Origin: Citrobacter rodentium NBRC 105723 = DSM 16636
Lineage (GTDB): Bacteria > Pseudomonadota > Gammaproteobacteria > Enterobacterales > Enterobacteriaceae
Length of the DNA stretch: 64,000 nt
Direction of reading: 5' to 3'
NCBI RefSeq assembly: GCF_021278985.1
Contig: NZ_CP082833.1
Span: forward strand, 2,790,001-2,854,000
Shown here in pieces: positions 37,739-44,708 of the stretch. Below the pieces are notes generated by a model. The model saw only the letters and a list, made by a program, of their open reading frames with translations. It did not search any database and was not told the origin of the DNA. The position numbers and the translations under genes are program-made. The stretch's first letter is position 1; each line of letters starts with the position of its first letter.

Positions 37739-38061
37739 TCATCTTCCTCTGACAAAACCAGAATGGCGTCGTCCGGCACAGTGATGGTGAGCTGGACACT
37801 GTAACCACGCTCATGCATGGCGTAAGTGACGGGCCACGCTGGCAGCGGCGTATCTTCGGCGACCTGGCTGATTCCGATGCTCCACAGCCCGGAGTCGAGG
37901 TAATAACCGACAACCTGCATTTCACCCTCGGCGGATTTGAGGTGATAGATGCCTGGAGAGTTATAGCAACCAATCTCCTCGCGGATCGCGCCTTCGCATT
38001 CCAGCAGATCATCGCTGGCACCGTAGAAATGGAGGTGTTTAACTGTAGTTTGTTCGTTCAT
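37735..38061 (-). CDS. phage early protein of unknown function
   Basis: This 108-residue acidic protein begins MNEQTTVKHLHFYGASDDLL and ends AILVLSEEDE. No motif is recognised. It is in a 4-bp overlapping chain with the methylase downstream and the 66-residue gene upstream, so it is translated from the same leftward transcript. Codon use matches its neighbours, which supports a real gene. Confidence 0.75.
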   Translation of the reverse strand: MNEQTTVKHLHFYGASDDLLECEGAIREEIGCYNSPGIYHLKSAEGEMQVVGYYLDSGLWSIGISQVAEDTPLPAWPVTYAMHERGYSVQLTITVPDDAILVLSEEDE

Positions 38062-38258
38062 TGCGATTTATCCCCGCGTAAAATTTCGTTCTCTGCCATA
38101 AGGGTGACGCGCTGATCCAGAGCTTCACTCAGGGCAACAAAGGTCACATCCAGTCTGGTGGCGACTTCACGCATTAACTGTGCCGCTGCTGGTGGAAGGT
38201 CAGACGCTGCCATGCGTGCCGCGGCAACCAGTTCTTTTACTTTCATATGGTGTTGCAT
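38058..38258 (-). CDS. small phage early protein
   Basis: This 66-residue protein begins MQHHMKVKELVAAARMAASD. The ATG at 38258 has a GGAG site 8 bases away, which favours it over the Met four codons on. The C-terminal part (FVALSEALDQRVTLMAENEI) is likely helical and could form a coiled coil. No function can be assigned. It overlaps both neighbouring genes. Confidence 0.7.
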   Translation of the reverse strand: MQHHMKVKELVAAARMAASDLPPAAAQLMREVATRLDVTFVALSEALDQRVTLMAENEILRGDKSQ

Positions 38259-38785
38259 GCGCGCAGCTCCATCAGTTCGTTAAAGCGGGTCATGAAAAGT
38301 CCGTAAGCCTGGCCCGGGCGAAGAGGAGCGATCTGGATAAGGTCGCTGGTGGGGATTCCTTCGAGGATGGGCCACGATGTACCGTCGTCAATGTCCAGAT
38401 CCCGGCGTTCGGTAGCCAGCATTGTCAGATCGGCATATTTCACTACAGGAGACTGTGTGAGCGGCAGATTGAATTTAAAGCGGATCAGTTCGTCGACAAA
38501 CGCCTCAATCCGGCGGTAGTCCGGCAGCAGGGCTTTAAGCGGTGCGGGAATATCCTGACAATACGCTTCTGCGGCGTCGTGCATCAGCGCTTCAAAGGCA
38601 AACTCAGGCTCTACCAGCTGGCTGCACAGAACTGAGTGTTGGGCCACGGAGTAGAACTCCGGCAGGTGGCCGGCAAAGCGGCAGATATGGGAAAGCGCGG
38701 TCGCTATATCTTCGATCTCAATATCGTCAACAGTGGCATTCACATAGTCGAATTTCTTGCCTGATAATGTCTGTATGTAGCTCAT
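38243..38785 (-). CDS. yfdR: HD-domain 5'-nucleotidase-like protein (YfdR homologue)
   Basis: This is an HD-superfamily phosphohydrolase resembling YfdR of the E. coli CPS-53 prophage and related to the deoxynucleotidase YfbR. Metal-binding residues are visible in HICRFAGH, SVAQHS and the HD pair in ALMHDAAEAY. The start was placed at MSYIQTLSGKKF (180 residues), matching YfdR; a longer frame begins 33 bp upstream. It may trim deoxynucleotide monophosphates during phage replication, which is inference. It lies downstream of the yfdQ homologue as in CPS-53. Confidence 0.88.
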   Translation of the reverse strand: MSYIQTLSGKKFDYVNATVDDIEIEDIATALSHICRFAGHLPEFYSVAQHSVLCSQLVEPEFAFEALMHDAAEAYCQDIPAPLKALLPDYRRIEAFVDELIRFKFNLPLTQSPVVKYADLTMLATERRDLDIDDGTSWPILEGIPTSDLIQIAPLRPGQAYGLFMTRFNELMELRACNTI

Positions 38786-38923
38786 CGGTTTTATTTCTCC
38801 ATTTATTCGCAGCTGCACCTTCGGCTGATTTTTGGTTGCACGAATCCCTCGCCAGATGGCGATATTTAAATGAATTACGCTTCACTAATTGCCCCGCGGG
38901 GCAGGGCAATTAAGGCTGAGCAA

Positions 38924-39751
38924 TTACGCTTTAAAGTTACCGATAAAGGTTTCCACTGGCTCGCCGTCGAATTTGCCGATCAGCAGGTCGCGGAATTCGT
39001 TGGCGATCGCTTCTTCCTGCGCTTCCAGTTGAACAATGCGCAGTACAAAACGCGGTTCGTCACCAGTGAGCAGACTATTGCGCAGGCTGAATGCACGCTC
39101 ACCAAGCCCTTCGTATGGCACGCATTTGAACTCAAACGCTACAGGCATAACATCTTTGCTGCTGGCCTCAACACTCTGCATCAGCGATTTTTTCCCGCTG
39201 AAATCACCGTCTTCATGATCTTGTTGGGTGGCCTGCTGGATAGTGATGCGTCGAACAGCCTGAGCAGCCTGTGAAATTTGCATGGTATTTCCGTCAGCAT
39301 CAAAGGCCAGCAGATAATCACTCCAGTCTTCCAGCCATTCAGCGATTTGCTTTTGCTTCAGGCGGTCGCCGTTGATCGCCAGCAGCGCGCGGAAAGGCGC
39401 AGTCTGCTTCAGGGTGATTGCAGCAACGTTATCAGCATGGCCCGGATTATCCAGCGTGCCGATATTGAACACGGATCGCGCAGTCATATTGTCCGCATCA
39501 ATAAAGCAGCGAGCAGGTTCCTCGGTACTGGCGTAGCCTTTAGAATAACGGGCAAAATCATCAATGCTGGTTGTGGTCATGGCCCCACGGAAACGGAAGC
39601 GCTCAAGAGAAAAGCGCTCGAGGCTTTCAACGCGAGTTTCTTCCGGGAGTAATGCTGTTGGGCAAGCCAGGCCGTTAATATCATTCAGGTGATAACCAGA
39701 AAGAACCAGATCTTTAACCTGCTTAAAAGTACCGCTGTCTACCTGAGACAT
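38924..39751 (-). CDS. yfdQ: DUF2303 protein (YfdQ homologue)
   Basis: This 275-residue protein is of the DUF2303 family, like YfdQ in CPS-53. It is common in lambdoid early regions but has no established function. Family landmarks are CFIDADNMTARSVFNIGTLD, NPGHADN, ALLAINGDRLKQ and EWLEDWSDYL, and the start MSQVDSGTF matches relatives. The reading could begin 6 codons earlier. It precedes yfdR in the leftward operon. Confidence 0.9.
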   Translation of the reverse strand: MSQVDSGTFKQVKDLVLSGYHLNDINGLACPTALLPEETRVESLERFSLERFRFRGAMTTTSIDDFARYSKGYASTEEPARCFIDADNMTARSVFNIGTLDNPGHADNVAAITLKQTAPFRALLAINGDRLKQKQIAEWLEDWSDYLLAFDADGNTMQISQAAQAVRRITIQQATQQDHEDGDFSGKKSLMQSVEASSKDVMPVAFEFKCVPYEGLGERAFSLRNSLLTGDEPRFVLRIVQLEAQEEAIANEFRDLLIGKFDGEPVETFIGNFKA

Positions 39752-39807
39752 AAAATTCCTTATTAACAAATGATCGAATTGGTGGCAGTGAATTAGTTGT
39801 CAGCGGT

Positions 39808-40179
39808 TCACTGAGCCGCTTTAAGCTTTCCGTCTGTGGCGCCGTTGATACTGAACAATTGCCCCTGATCCTCCTGCAGGATGGTGAGCTTGCCGCCTTT
39901 GTTAACCCACATTGGCGTTTCAGTGGTGTCCTCTTCGGAGGCTTTACCGCGCGGCGTCGGGGTGCTGTAATTCAGCTTGTGCTTGATCTTGACGCGCTTC
40001 TCTTCAACGGAATTCCCCATACGCTCAAAATCAAAGGTGAGAACAACTTTGCCTTTGGTGCCGTTATTTAGAACACCCAGCGCGGTGGTATTAAGCGCGG
40101 CGGCGATTTTGTTCATGAACACGCCGGCGTCCAGCTCACCCAGAAAATCGGGTACTACGGTCATGCGATCATTGCTCAT
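39808..40179 (-). CDS. phage early protein upstream of yfdQ (YfdP-like position)
   Basis: This 123-residue protein begins MSNDRMTVVPDFLGELDAGV. It contains NTTALGVLNNGTKGKVVLTF and a DTTETPMWVNKGGKLTILQE segment typical of a conserved phage family found next to yfdQ genes. The function is unknown. An AGGA ribosome site lies 8 bases before the ATG at 40179. It is the first well-supported protein gene after the structured region. Confidence 0.8.
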   Translation of the reverse strand: MSNDRMTVVPDFLGELDAGVFMNKIAAALNTTALGVLNNGTKGKVVLTFDFERMGNSVEEKRVKIKHKLNYSTPTPRGKASEEDTTETPMWVNKGGKLTILQEDQGQLFSINGATDGKLKAAQ

Positions 40180-40341
40180 AGCATTTCCTCTCGGTTAAGC
40201 GGCTGCCGCCGCCGTAAGTTTCTCCATACACAACAGAAAAGAGCACCTGCGCGCTGGTCATGGGTGAGAAGACCACTTCCTTAACGCCCGGGTGGATTGG
40301 GTTATGAGCCCGTCGCCCGGTGATGCTCTTGTCTCTTGTGT

Positions 40342-40387
40342 AAAAAGGGCGGTACCAGGGACTTCAAGGGATGGAACTGGTACCGCC
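40342..40387 (-). terminator. intrinsic terminator-like hairpin in the leader region
   Basis: On the minus strand GGCGGTACCAG, an 18-base loop and CTGGTACCGCC form a perfect 11-bp stem followed by C and TTTTT. It would end leftward transcripts before yfdQ unless antitermination or RNA switching intervenes. Confidence 0.75.
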
Positions 40388-40571
40388 AAGACTACACACA
40401 GCAATATTGGTACTACGGTTATCACGGTCCTAAGCGTGATTTGGTTGTGACACCAGGGCGCTACCCCTACTTACTTCCCGCCGCTCTGTTTTGGTATTGG
40501 CCGCCAGTAACTACGGCTCAGTCGATTTACGGGTCTTTGCGTCGACCGGCGCTGCAATACGCTTGTATACT

Positions 40572-40700
40572 CCACAACGAAGAGAGCACTGCCGGTGTCC
40601 GAATTGAACGGACCTTTTCCCTGCCCATTGCCACCGCTTCGTGGTGTCTGGAATCGAACCGGACATTAAACCTTGCTCGTCAATGCTCTCATCGTTGTGT
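40572..40700 (-). ncRNA. candidate c4/CI-like antisense RNA (unit B) with tRNA-like T-loops
   Basis: Arms 40573-40591 and 40681-40699 pair at 17 of 19 positions and enclose about 90 nt. Inside, on the minus strand, GTCCG-TTCAATT-CGGAC is a perfect 5-bp hairpin (40597-40613), and TGTCCGG-TTCGATT-CCAGACA is a 7-bp hairpin with one mismatch (40645-40665). Both loops fit the tRNA T-loop pattern TTCRANY. C4 RNAs of P1/P7 and the P4 CI RNA are cut from an operon leader by RNase P; a tRNA-like substrate is expected in such RNAs. No complete tRNA cloverleaf can be folded. The function is inference. Confidence 0.35.
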
Positions 40701-40726
40701 GCCGGTTACGGTTCCGGCCAGGCCCC

Positions 40727-40873
40727 TTACTCAACGGATTTTTCTCCATACGGACTACCGTTTGTTGCTTGCTCCTGCGGTTTTACGATCCACCAGCCTC
40801 GGTTCAGCGGCGCCACTTTGCCGGTGCCAATGTAAAGAGCAGTTACGCTGCCAGACGGCTTATTGGTATGCAC
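40727..40873 (-). CDS. possible 48-residue phage peptide (GTG start)
   Basis: A frame from GTG 40873 to TAA 40727 encodes 48 residues beginning VHTNKPSGSVTALYIGTG, then KVAPLNRGWWIVKPQEQ. The composition looks protein-like, and an AGGAC lies 11 bases upstream. The start overlaps another open frame ending MIACAYQ, which is open back to a TAG near 41028 and has no clear start codon. I believe coding is plausible, but the family is unknown to me. Confidence 0.35.
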   Translation of the reverse strand: MHTNKPSGSVTALYIGTGKVAPLNRGWWIVKPQEQATNGSPYGEKSVE

Positions 40874-41060
40874 AGGCGATCATGTCCTGAATCGCGGGGT
40901 TTGCTCTCCGCCCCAGGTTCTCCCCGCTATGCTTTAGCGCGCAACCTGAGAAAACCGCCTTCAAGTCTTTCGGCTTTCGCCATGTTCTGAGCGAATCATC
41001 CCGGCCTTCATATGCCCCGGGCGGCTACTTCGTGGGCGTCCTGCCTGTTCGCTGTTGATG
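40874..41060 (-). other. PL-proximal stretch with overlapping short frames
   Basis: Just downstream of PL the minus strand holds three short frames: MKAGMIRSEHGESRKT (16 codons), MAKAERLEGGFLRLRAKA (18 codons), and a longer third frame running through GRDDSLRTWRKPKDLKAV and SGENLGRRANPAIQDM without an ATG. Similar frames recur near Icd/Ash-type genes of enteric prophages as I remember them. Whether any is translated cannot be decided from sequence alone. Confidence 0.35.
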
Positions 41061-41079
41061 GAATGAAGATAAAATAATA

Positions 41080-41117
41080 TTGCGAATTACGCAAGTAATA
41101 AAATGCGTAATTCGCAA
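41080..41117. promoter_or_regulatory. left operator OL with the PL promoter
   Basis: Two 15-bp sites in inverted orientation, TTGCGAATTACGCAA (41080-41094) and ATGCGTAATTCGCAA (41103-41117), are related as 14 of 15 bases. They match the three sites in front of cI/cro, so this is the second operator cluster. It controls the leftward operon. A possible PL on the minus strand has TTGCGT, 17 bp, TATCTT overlapping one operator. Confidence 0.85.
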
Positions 41118-41130
41118 TATTTAGGGTATG

Positions 41131-41155
41131 AAAAAGCCGCCATTAAGCGGCGGCT
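41131..41155 (-). terminator. terminator of the cI transcript
   Basis: On the minus strand AGCCGCC, a 7-base loop and GGCGGCT form a perfect stem ending in TTTTT, 17 bp past the cI stop and before OL. Confidence 0.9.
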
Positions 41156-41171
41156 CTTTGCTGGAGAGGGG

Positions 41172-41867
41172 TTATCCGTGTCTTTTCATTGCTTGTGATT
41201 GGCTAAGCATCACTTTCCCAAACACATAAAAACGGTCTTCGTTAGATTGATCAACTGACCACTCTCTGTATTTGGGATTATCAGATATCACCAGAATTTT
41301 ATCGGGAATCATCTGTAACCGTTTGACATAAATTTTCTCGTCAAAACCAAACACATAAATGCCATCACCATCAAATTCATTAATTGAAACATCAACAAAG
41401 ATTAGGTCACCTGGCTCTATAGTATCAGCCATACTATCACCGCGAACGTTGATCACTTTAACGGTATCTGGCGTTCTTCCACCAAACAGAGCGACCGCCC
41501 GTTCGCTGTTGTATTCAATCGATCTGATGACATCGATGACATCACTACCCTGTATAAAACCCATGCCAGCGCTGGCACTGACATCAAGCATTTCGACTCT
41601 AAACACCGGGTCATCCTCTCCATAAACTGGATTATTCTCACTGGATTTGTATACAGTAGTTTCATTTATGGAAGGTGTAAAGAGTTCAGCAACATCAACG
41701 CCGAGCGCATTTGCATATTTGCTAAGCGATTGTTCAGTAAATGACTTTTGCTTACCGGTCTCTACGCGAGAAACGTTCGCGCCGTCAATACCAACAGCAT
41801 CAGCAAGGTCAGAAATTTTCATGCCTCTTGCGAGGCGCAATTCTCTAATGCGGTTTCCTATGTTCAT
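41172..41867 (-). CDS. phage CI-type repressor (HTH plus S24 peptidase)
   Basis: This lambdoid repressor keeps the prophage silent and is cleaved when RecA is activated. The start was placed at ATG 41867 (MNIGNRIRELRLARG), giving 231 residues; the open frame is longer but reads through the operator region. An XRE helix-turn-helix fills residues 5-60 (ISDLADAVGIDGANVSRVE). A LexA-like autoprotease domain follows, with an Ala100-Gly101 cleavage bond (SASAGMGF), Ser145 (RGDSMADTIEPGD) and Lys182 (IYVKRL). It is divergent from cro across 98 bp that contain three operators. Confidence 0.95.
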   Translation of the reverse strand: MNIGNRIRELRLARGMKISDLADAVGIDGANVSRVETGKQKSFTEQSLSKYANALGVDVAELFTPSINETTVYKSSENNPVYGEDDPVFRVEMLDVSASAGMGFIQGSDVIDVIRSIEYNSERAVALFGGRTPDTVKVINVRGDSMADTIEPGDLIFVDVSINEFDGDGIYVFGFDEKIYVKRLQMIPDKILVISDNPKYREWSVDQSNEDRFYVFGKVMLSQSQAMKRHG

Positions 41868-41965
41868 GCGTTCTATTACAGGTTGTTTTTGCGTGATATG
41901 CAAAGCAACTTGCGCAAGTCGTAAGTACACATTAATATGCGTATTGCGCAATTATAGGGGGCTTT
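41868..41965. promoter_or_regulatory. right operator OR with PRM and PR
   Basis: Three 15-bp operators lie between cI and cro: TTGCGTGATATGCAA (41889-41903), TTGCGCAAGTCGTAA (41910-41924) and ATGCGTATTGCGCAA (41937-41951). Against the common form TTGCGTAATTCGCAA they match at 12, 12 and 12 positions; the third matches the OL site ATGCGTAATTCGCAA at 13 of 15. Centres are 21 and 27 bp apart. cro has an AGGGGG ribosome site. Confidence 0.88.
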
Positions 41966-42229
41966 ATGCAATCACCGCTAAGAAATTTGCGAAAATCGCA
42001 AAATTTAACACTCTCATATGTCGCCAACTTGGTGGGCATTGATCCTGCCAACTTAAGCCGAATTGAACGGGGACAGCAAATTGCTTCTCTCGATGTAGCT
42101 GAAAGGCTGGTGAAGTTTTATTCGGGCCAGATAGACGAACTCCAGATTTTGTACCCGCAGCGTTATGTAAACCCTACAGGGAAGAGCGTTAAAGCTGCAC
42201 CACAGAAAAAAGGGGATAGCCGTGGGTAA
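41966..42229 (+). CDS. Cro-like XRE-family regulator
   Basis: This 87-residue DNA-binding protein is placed exactly as Cro, opposite the repressor. The helix-turn-helix is in NLTLSYVANLVGIDPANLSR, followed by IERGQQIASLDVAERLVKFY. It resembles regulators of the YdaS/XRE group more than lambda Cro. It should repress PRM and PL/PR as lytic growth proceeds. The 3' end overlaps the next gene by 8 bp. Confidence 0.88.
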   Translation: MQSPLRNLRKSQNLTLSYVANLVGIDPANLSRIERGQQIASLDVAERLVKFYSGQIDELQILYPQRYVNPTGKSVKAAPQKKGDSRG

Positions 42230-42779
42230 CGAACCGCAGTGGAAAGTTGAACGTCAGCCAGCCTGGCTGGTGGCAGCAATTAAAAAAACGATCGCTGAAC
42301 TGCCTGGCGGATACGCCGAGGCGGCTGAATGGCTTGATGTTACGGAAAATTCGCTCTTTAACCGCCTGCGTGCCGACGGCGACCAGGTTTTCCCGCTGGG
42401 CTGGGCAATGGTGCTGCAGAGCGCTGGTGGCTCAAACCACATCGCCGATGCCATAGCGCGCCATTCAAACGGCGTATTCGTGCCGCTGGCGGACGTGGAA
42501 GAAGTTGATAACGCCGACATCAATCAACGTCTGATGGAGTCGGTCGAATGGATCGGGCGTCATTCTCAGTATGTGCGAAAGGCGACAGCAGACGGCGTGA
42601 TTGACGATGCCGAAAGGGCGCAGATAGAGGAGAACAGCTATCAGGTCATGGCTAAGTGGCAGGAGCATTTAACGCTGCTTTTCCGCGTTTTCTGCCAGCC
42701 AGAAAAGAGTGACGCCCGCGAGTGTGCAGCTCCGGGCGTCGTGGCAGATAAATCTATGTGTATGGAGAAATCCGCATGA
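42222..42779 (+). CDS. CII-family phage regulatory protein
   Basis: This 185-residue protein of the phage CII-like regulatory family (YmfL-like) begins with GTG at 42222. The N-terminal region, LPGGYAEAAEWLDVTENSLFN, is a helix-turn-helix, followed by LRADGDQVFPLGWAMVLQSA, typical of the family. A mostly helical C-terminal half follows. By analogy with lambda CII it may activate lysogenic promoters. It sits directly after the cro-like gene and overlaps the next start (ATGA). Confidence 0.8.
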   Translation: MGNEPQWKVERQPAWLVAAIKKTIAELPGGYAEAAEWLDVTENSLFNRLRADGDQVFPLGWAMVLQSAGGSNHIADAIARHSNGVFVPLADVEEVDNADINQRLMESVEWIGRHSQYVRKATADGVIDDAERAQIEENSYQVMAKWQEHLTLLFRVFCQPEKSDARECAAPGVVADKSMCMEKSA

Positions 42780-42973
42780 GCAATTTAACCGCAAATAGCC
42801 AGCGTTCGCAACTTCGCGCGCTGCCAGTTCGTGGTGGCAAAGGCGATGTCACGTATTGCTATGCCGTAAGAGTACCCGGCGGCTGGGCACTCGTGAACCA
42901 CAGCTTTACCGAGTGGGCTGTGGGTGACTTTATTTCCCGGGGAGGTCAGCAAAATGCCACAGCAATTGATTAA
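42776..42973 (+). CDS. small phage protein
   Basis: This 65-residue protein begins MSNLTANSQRSQLRALPVRG and contains GGWALVNHSFTEWAVGDFIS. The start ATG overlaps the preceding stop. It is of a conserved phage type, and I cannot assign a function. Its 3' end overlaps the antirepressor start by 20 bp. Confidence 0.75.
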   Translation: MSNLTANSQRSQLRALPVRGGKGDVTYCYAVRVPGGWALVNHSFTEWAVGDFISRGGQQNATAID

Positions 42974-43658
42974 TCGCGCACAGGCTGCTGGTTTTTCACC
43001 TGCATTCGGCGGCGTAGTGACAATGAGCAGCCGTGAAATCGCCGCTCTTGTGCAGAGTAAACATGGTGACGTCAAACGCTCCGCTGAGCGCCTGAATGCT
43101 GCTGGTCTTTTAACCGCGCCGTTGGCGCAGTTCGATTTTGAGCATAACGGCAACGTTTATCAGGAATATCGGTTCAACAAACGCGATTCTTTGGTGCTGG
43201 TTGCCAGACTTTCTCCTGAGTTTACGGCTGCGGTTGTGGATCGCTGGCAGGAGCTGGAAAGCACAGCATTAATTCCCCAGACCCTCCCCGAAGCGCTCCG
43301 CCTGGCCGCCGATATGGCAGAGCAGAATGCGCAGCTGTCACATAAGGTTCAGCAGGACGCGCCAAAGGTGGCGTTCGTAAACCACTACGTAGAGTCTGGC
43401 GGCGCCAAAGGCCTGCGTGAGACGGCGAAGATCCTCAACATGCCGGAAAAAGCCATGATAGATGCACTGGTGCGTGACAAGGTTTTGTTCCGCCAGTCCG
43501 GCAATTTGCTGCCTCATGCCCTGCGCCAGCGGGAGGGCCTGTTCACTGTCAAAACCGGCACGTCTGATTTCGGTCATGCCTATACGCAAACCCGCGTAAC
43601 ACCTCGTGGCGTCCAGTGGATCGCCGAGCGCTACGCCTCCGAATTGATGGGGGGCTAA
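42954..43658 (+). CDS. phage antirepressor (Rha-like N-terminus, KilAC C-terminus)
   Basis: The start at 42954 (MPQQLINRAQAAGF) follows a GGAGGT site 7 bases upstream and gives 234 residues. The N-terminal half (TMSSREIAALVQSKHGDVKR and FDFEHNGNVYQEYRFNKRDS) matches Rha-type regulatory domains. The C-terminal half (GLRETAKILNMPEKAMIDAL, then FRQSGNLLPHALRQREG and TRVTPRGVQWIAERY) is a KilAC/ANT DNA-binding domain. Such proteins counteract repressors or control early phage genes. Confidence 0.88.
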   Translation: MPQQLINRAQAAGFSPAFGGVVTMSSREIAALVQSKHGDVKRSAERLNAAGLLTAPLAQFDFEHNGNVYQEYRFNKRDSLVLVARLSPEFTAAVVDRWQELESTALIPQTLPEALRLAADMAEQNAQLSHKVQQDAPKVAFVNHYVESGGAKGLRETAKILNMPEKAMIDALVRDKVLFRQSGNLLPHALRQREGLFTVKTGTSDFGHAYTQTRVTPRGVQWIAERYASELMGG

Positions 43659-43659
43659 C

Positions 43660-43839
43660 GTGACAGAGCATATTCAACCTCTGAACCGATATTACCGGGA
43701 TCATCACGGTATTGTCGTAAATGTGATCGGTTATGACGCAACTGGACAGCGTGTTATCTACCGCCGCCCAGGATATGACTGGGAATGTGCGGCACCGCTG
43801 ATCGTGTTTCGTTCCAGATTCGTGAGGGTAGATAAGTGA
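43660..43839 (+). CDS. DUF4222-like small phage protein
   Basis: A GTG-started frame of 59 residues begins MTEHIQPLNRYYRDHHGIVV and continues GYDATGQRVIYRRPGYDW. This resembles the DUF4222 family of small lambdoid proteins near replication genes. It follows the antirepressor with a 1-bp gap and overlaps the replication gene by 4 bp (GTGA), so coding is well supported by packing. Function unknown. Confidence 0.8.
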   Translation: MTEHIQPLNRYYRDHHGIVVNVIGYDATGQRVIYRRPGYDWECAAPLIVFRSRFVRVDK

Positions 43840-44708
43840 GCGTTAAATTATCTGCATACGTCTGGGATGGCTGTGCGGCGGCTGGCATGAAGATTTCCAG
43901 TGTCGCAATCATGGCACGCCTGGCAGACTTCAGTAACGATGAAGGCGTTTCCTGGCCGTCCATTGAGACTATCGCTCGCCAGATTGGGGCGGGGTCCAGC
44001 ACAGTCAGAACGGCTATTGCAAAGCTGGAAGCTGAAGGGTGGTTGACCCGTACCGCTCGCCGCCAGGGTAACCGTAATGCATCCAATGTTTATCGACTTA
44101 ATGTGAGGAAACTCCAGGCGGCGGCATTCTCTCACCTGCCAGATTCTGACCCGTCAAAATCTGACGCATCAAAATCTGACCCGTCAAAAATTGAGGCGTC
44201 AAAATCTGATAAAAATGGCGGTTTTCACCCGTCAGAATCTGGCGGGGATCCGTCAGTAAAATCAACTACTGATCCATCAGATAAAAAAACTTCTTGTCCG
44301 GTTGCGTCGCAACCCGCCCCTGCTGTGGAGATCACTGATCAGGCTAAACAGGTTCTGACTTTTCTGAACCAAAAAACAGGATCCCGTTATCAGGTGGGGA
44401 AAACGTCGCTGGAGAATATTCGCGCCCGGCTGGGGGAGGGGTTCACCATCTACGAACTCACTCTGGTTGTGGAGTACATGACCGAGAAATGGGGGCAGGA
44501 TTTTAAAATGTCCGAGTACCTTCGACCTACGACACTGTTTCACCCAACGAAATTCCCTGGTTACCTGCAGGCCGCGAACAAATGGCACAAGGCTGGTCGC
44601 CCTGAGCGCAAAAATGGCGAGTGGGTTAACAACCACAGCCCTGCTGCGCGGGCAACCTTCAAAGATGTGGATTATTCACTACCAGAAAACTCGGGATTTC
44701 GCTCATGA
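43836..44708 (+). CDS. phage replication initiator (O-like)
   Basis: This 290-residue protein is in the position of lambda O. The N-terminal helix-turn-helix (SWPSIETIARQIGAGSSTVR, then LEAEGWLTRTARRQGNRN) is of the replication-protein type and should bind the origin. A linker made of SDPSKSDASKSDPSK repeats corresponds to DNA iterons inside the gene. The C-terminal domain (VLTFLNQKTGSRYQVGKTSL, then YLRPTTLFHPTKFPGYL) is the conserved phage C-terminal domain (Phg_2220_C type). There is no helicase or loader gene directly after it; a methylase follows with a 4-bp overlap. Confidence 0.85.
   Translation: MSVKLSAYVWDGCAAAGMKISSVAIMARLADFSNDEGVSWPSIETIARQIGAGSSTVRTAIAKLEAEGWLTRTARRQGNRNASNVYRLNVRKLQAAAFSHLPDSDPSKSDASKSDPSKIEASKSDKNGGFHPSESGGDPSVKSTTDPSDKKTSCPVASQPAPAVEITDQAKQVLTFLNQKTGSRYQVGKTSLENIRARLGEGFTIYELTLVVEYMTEKWGQDFKMSEYLRPTTLFHPTKFPGYLQAANKWHKAGRPERKNGEWVNNHSPAARATFKDVDYSLPENSGFRS
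44145..44204 (+). repeat. iterons: probable phage origin inside the replication gene
   Basis: Four head-to-tail 15-bp units, TCTGACCCGTCAAAA and variants, lie at 44145, 44160, 44175 and 44190, with a fifth partial unit beyond. Units 1 and 3 are identical. Placement within the initiator gene mirrors lambda ori, where O binds iterons in its own coding sequence. Confidence 0.75.

Larger units (their letters stand above)
40180..40726 (-). other. structured, multiply overlapping leader region of the leftward operon
   Basis: This 547-bp stretch is read leftward from PL. It carries two units, each bounded by a long imperfect inverted repeat: unit A 40228-40341 (17 of 20 bases pair) and unit B 40573-40699 (17 of 19). 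The four arms share a related sequence around ACAAC-GA-GAGAGCA. A large hairpin with a T-run (40342-40387) lies between the units. All three minus-strand frames are partly open. Candidates are a 51-codon frame starting at ATG 40666 after AAGG (MSGSIPDTTKRWQWAGKRS) and a 30-codon frame starting at 40261 (MTSAQVLFSVVYGETYGG). Neither is proven. The layout resembles c4/icd-type antisense-RNA loci of phages P1, P7 and P4. Confidence 0.5.

Noticed and set aside
40597..40665. tRNA genes suggested by TTCAATT and TTCGATT loops
   Set aside because: No 7-bp acceptor stem, D-arm or anticodon arm can be paired at the right distances. Kept only as tRNA-like hairpins.
40336..40890. 184-codon plus-strand frame
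   Set aside because: It reads against the leftward operon through the hairpins and has no ribosome site or motif. Its length follows from the repeats on the other strand.
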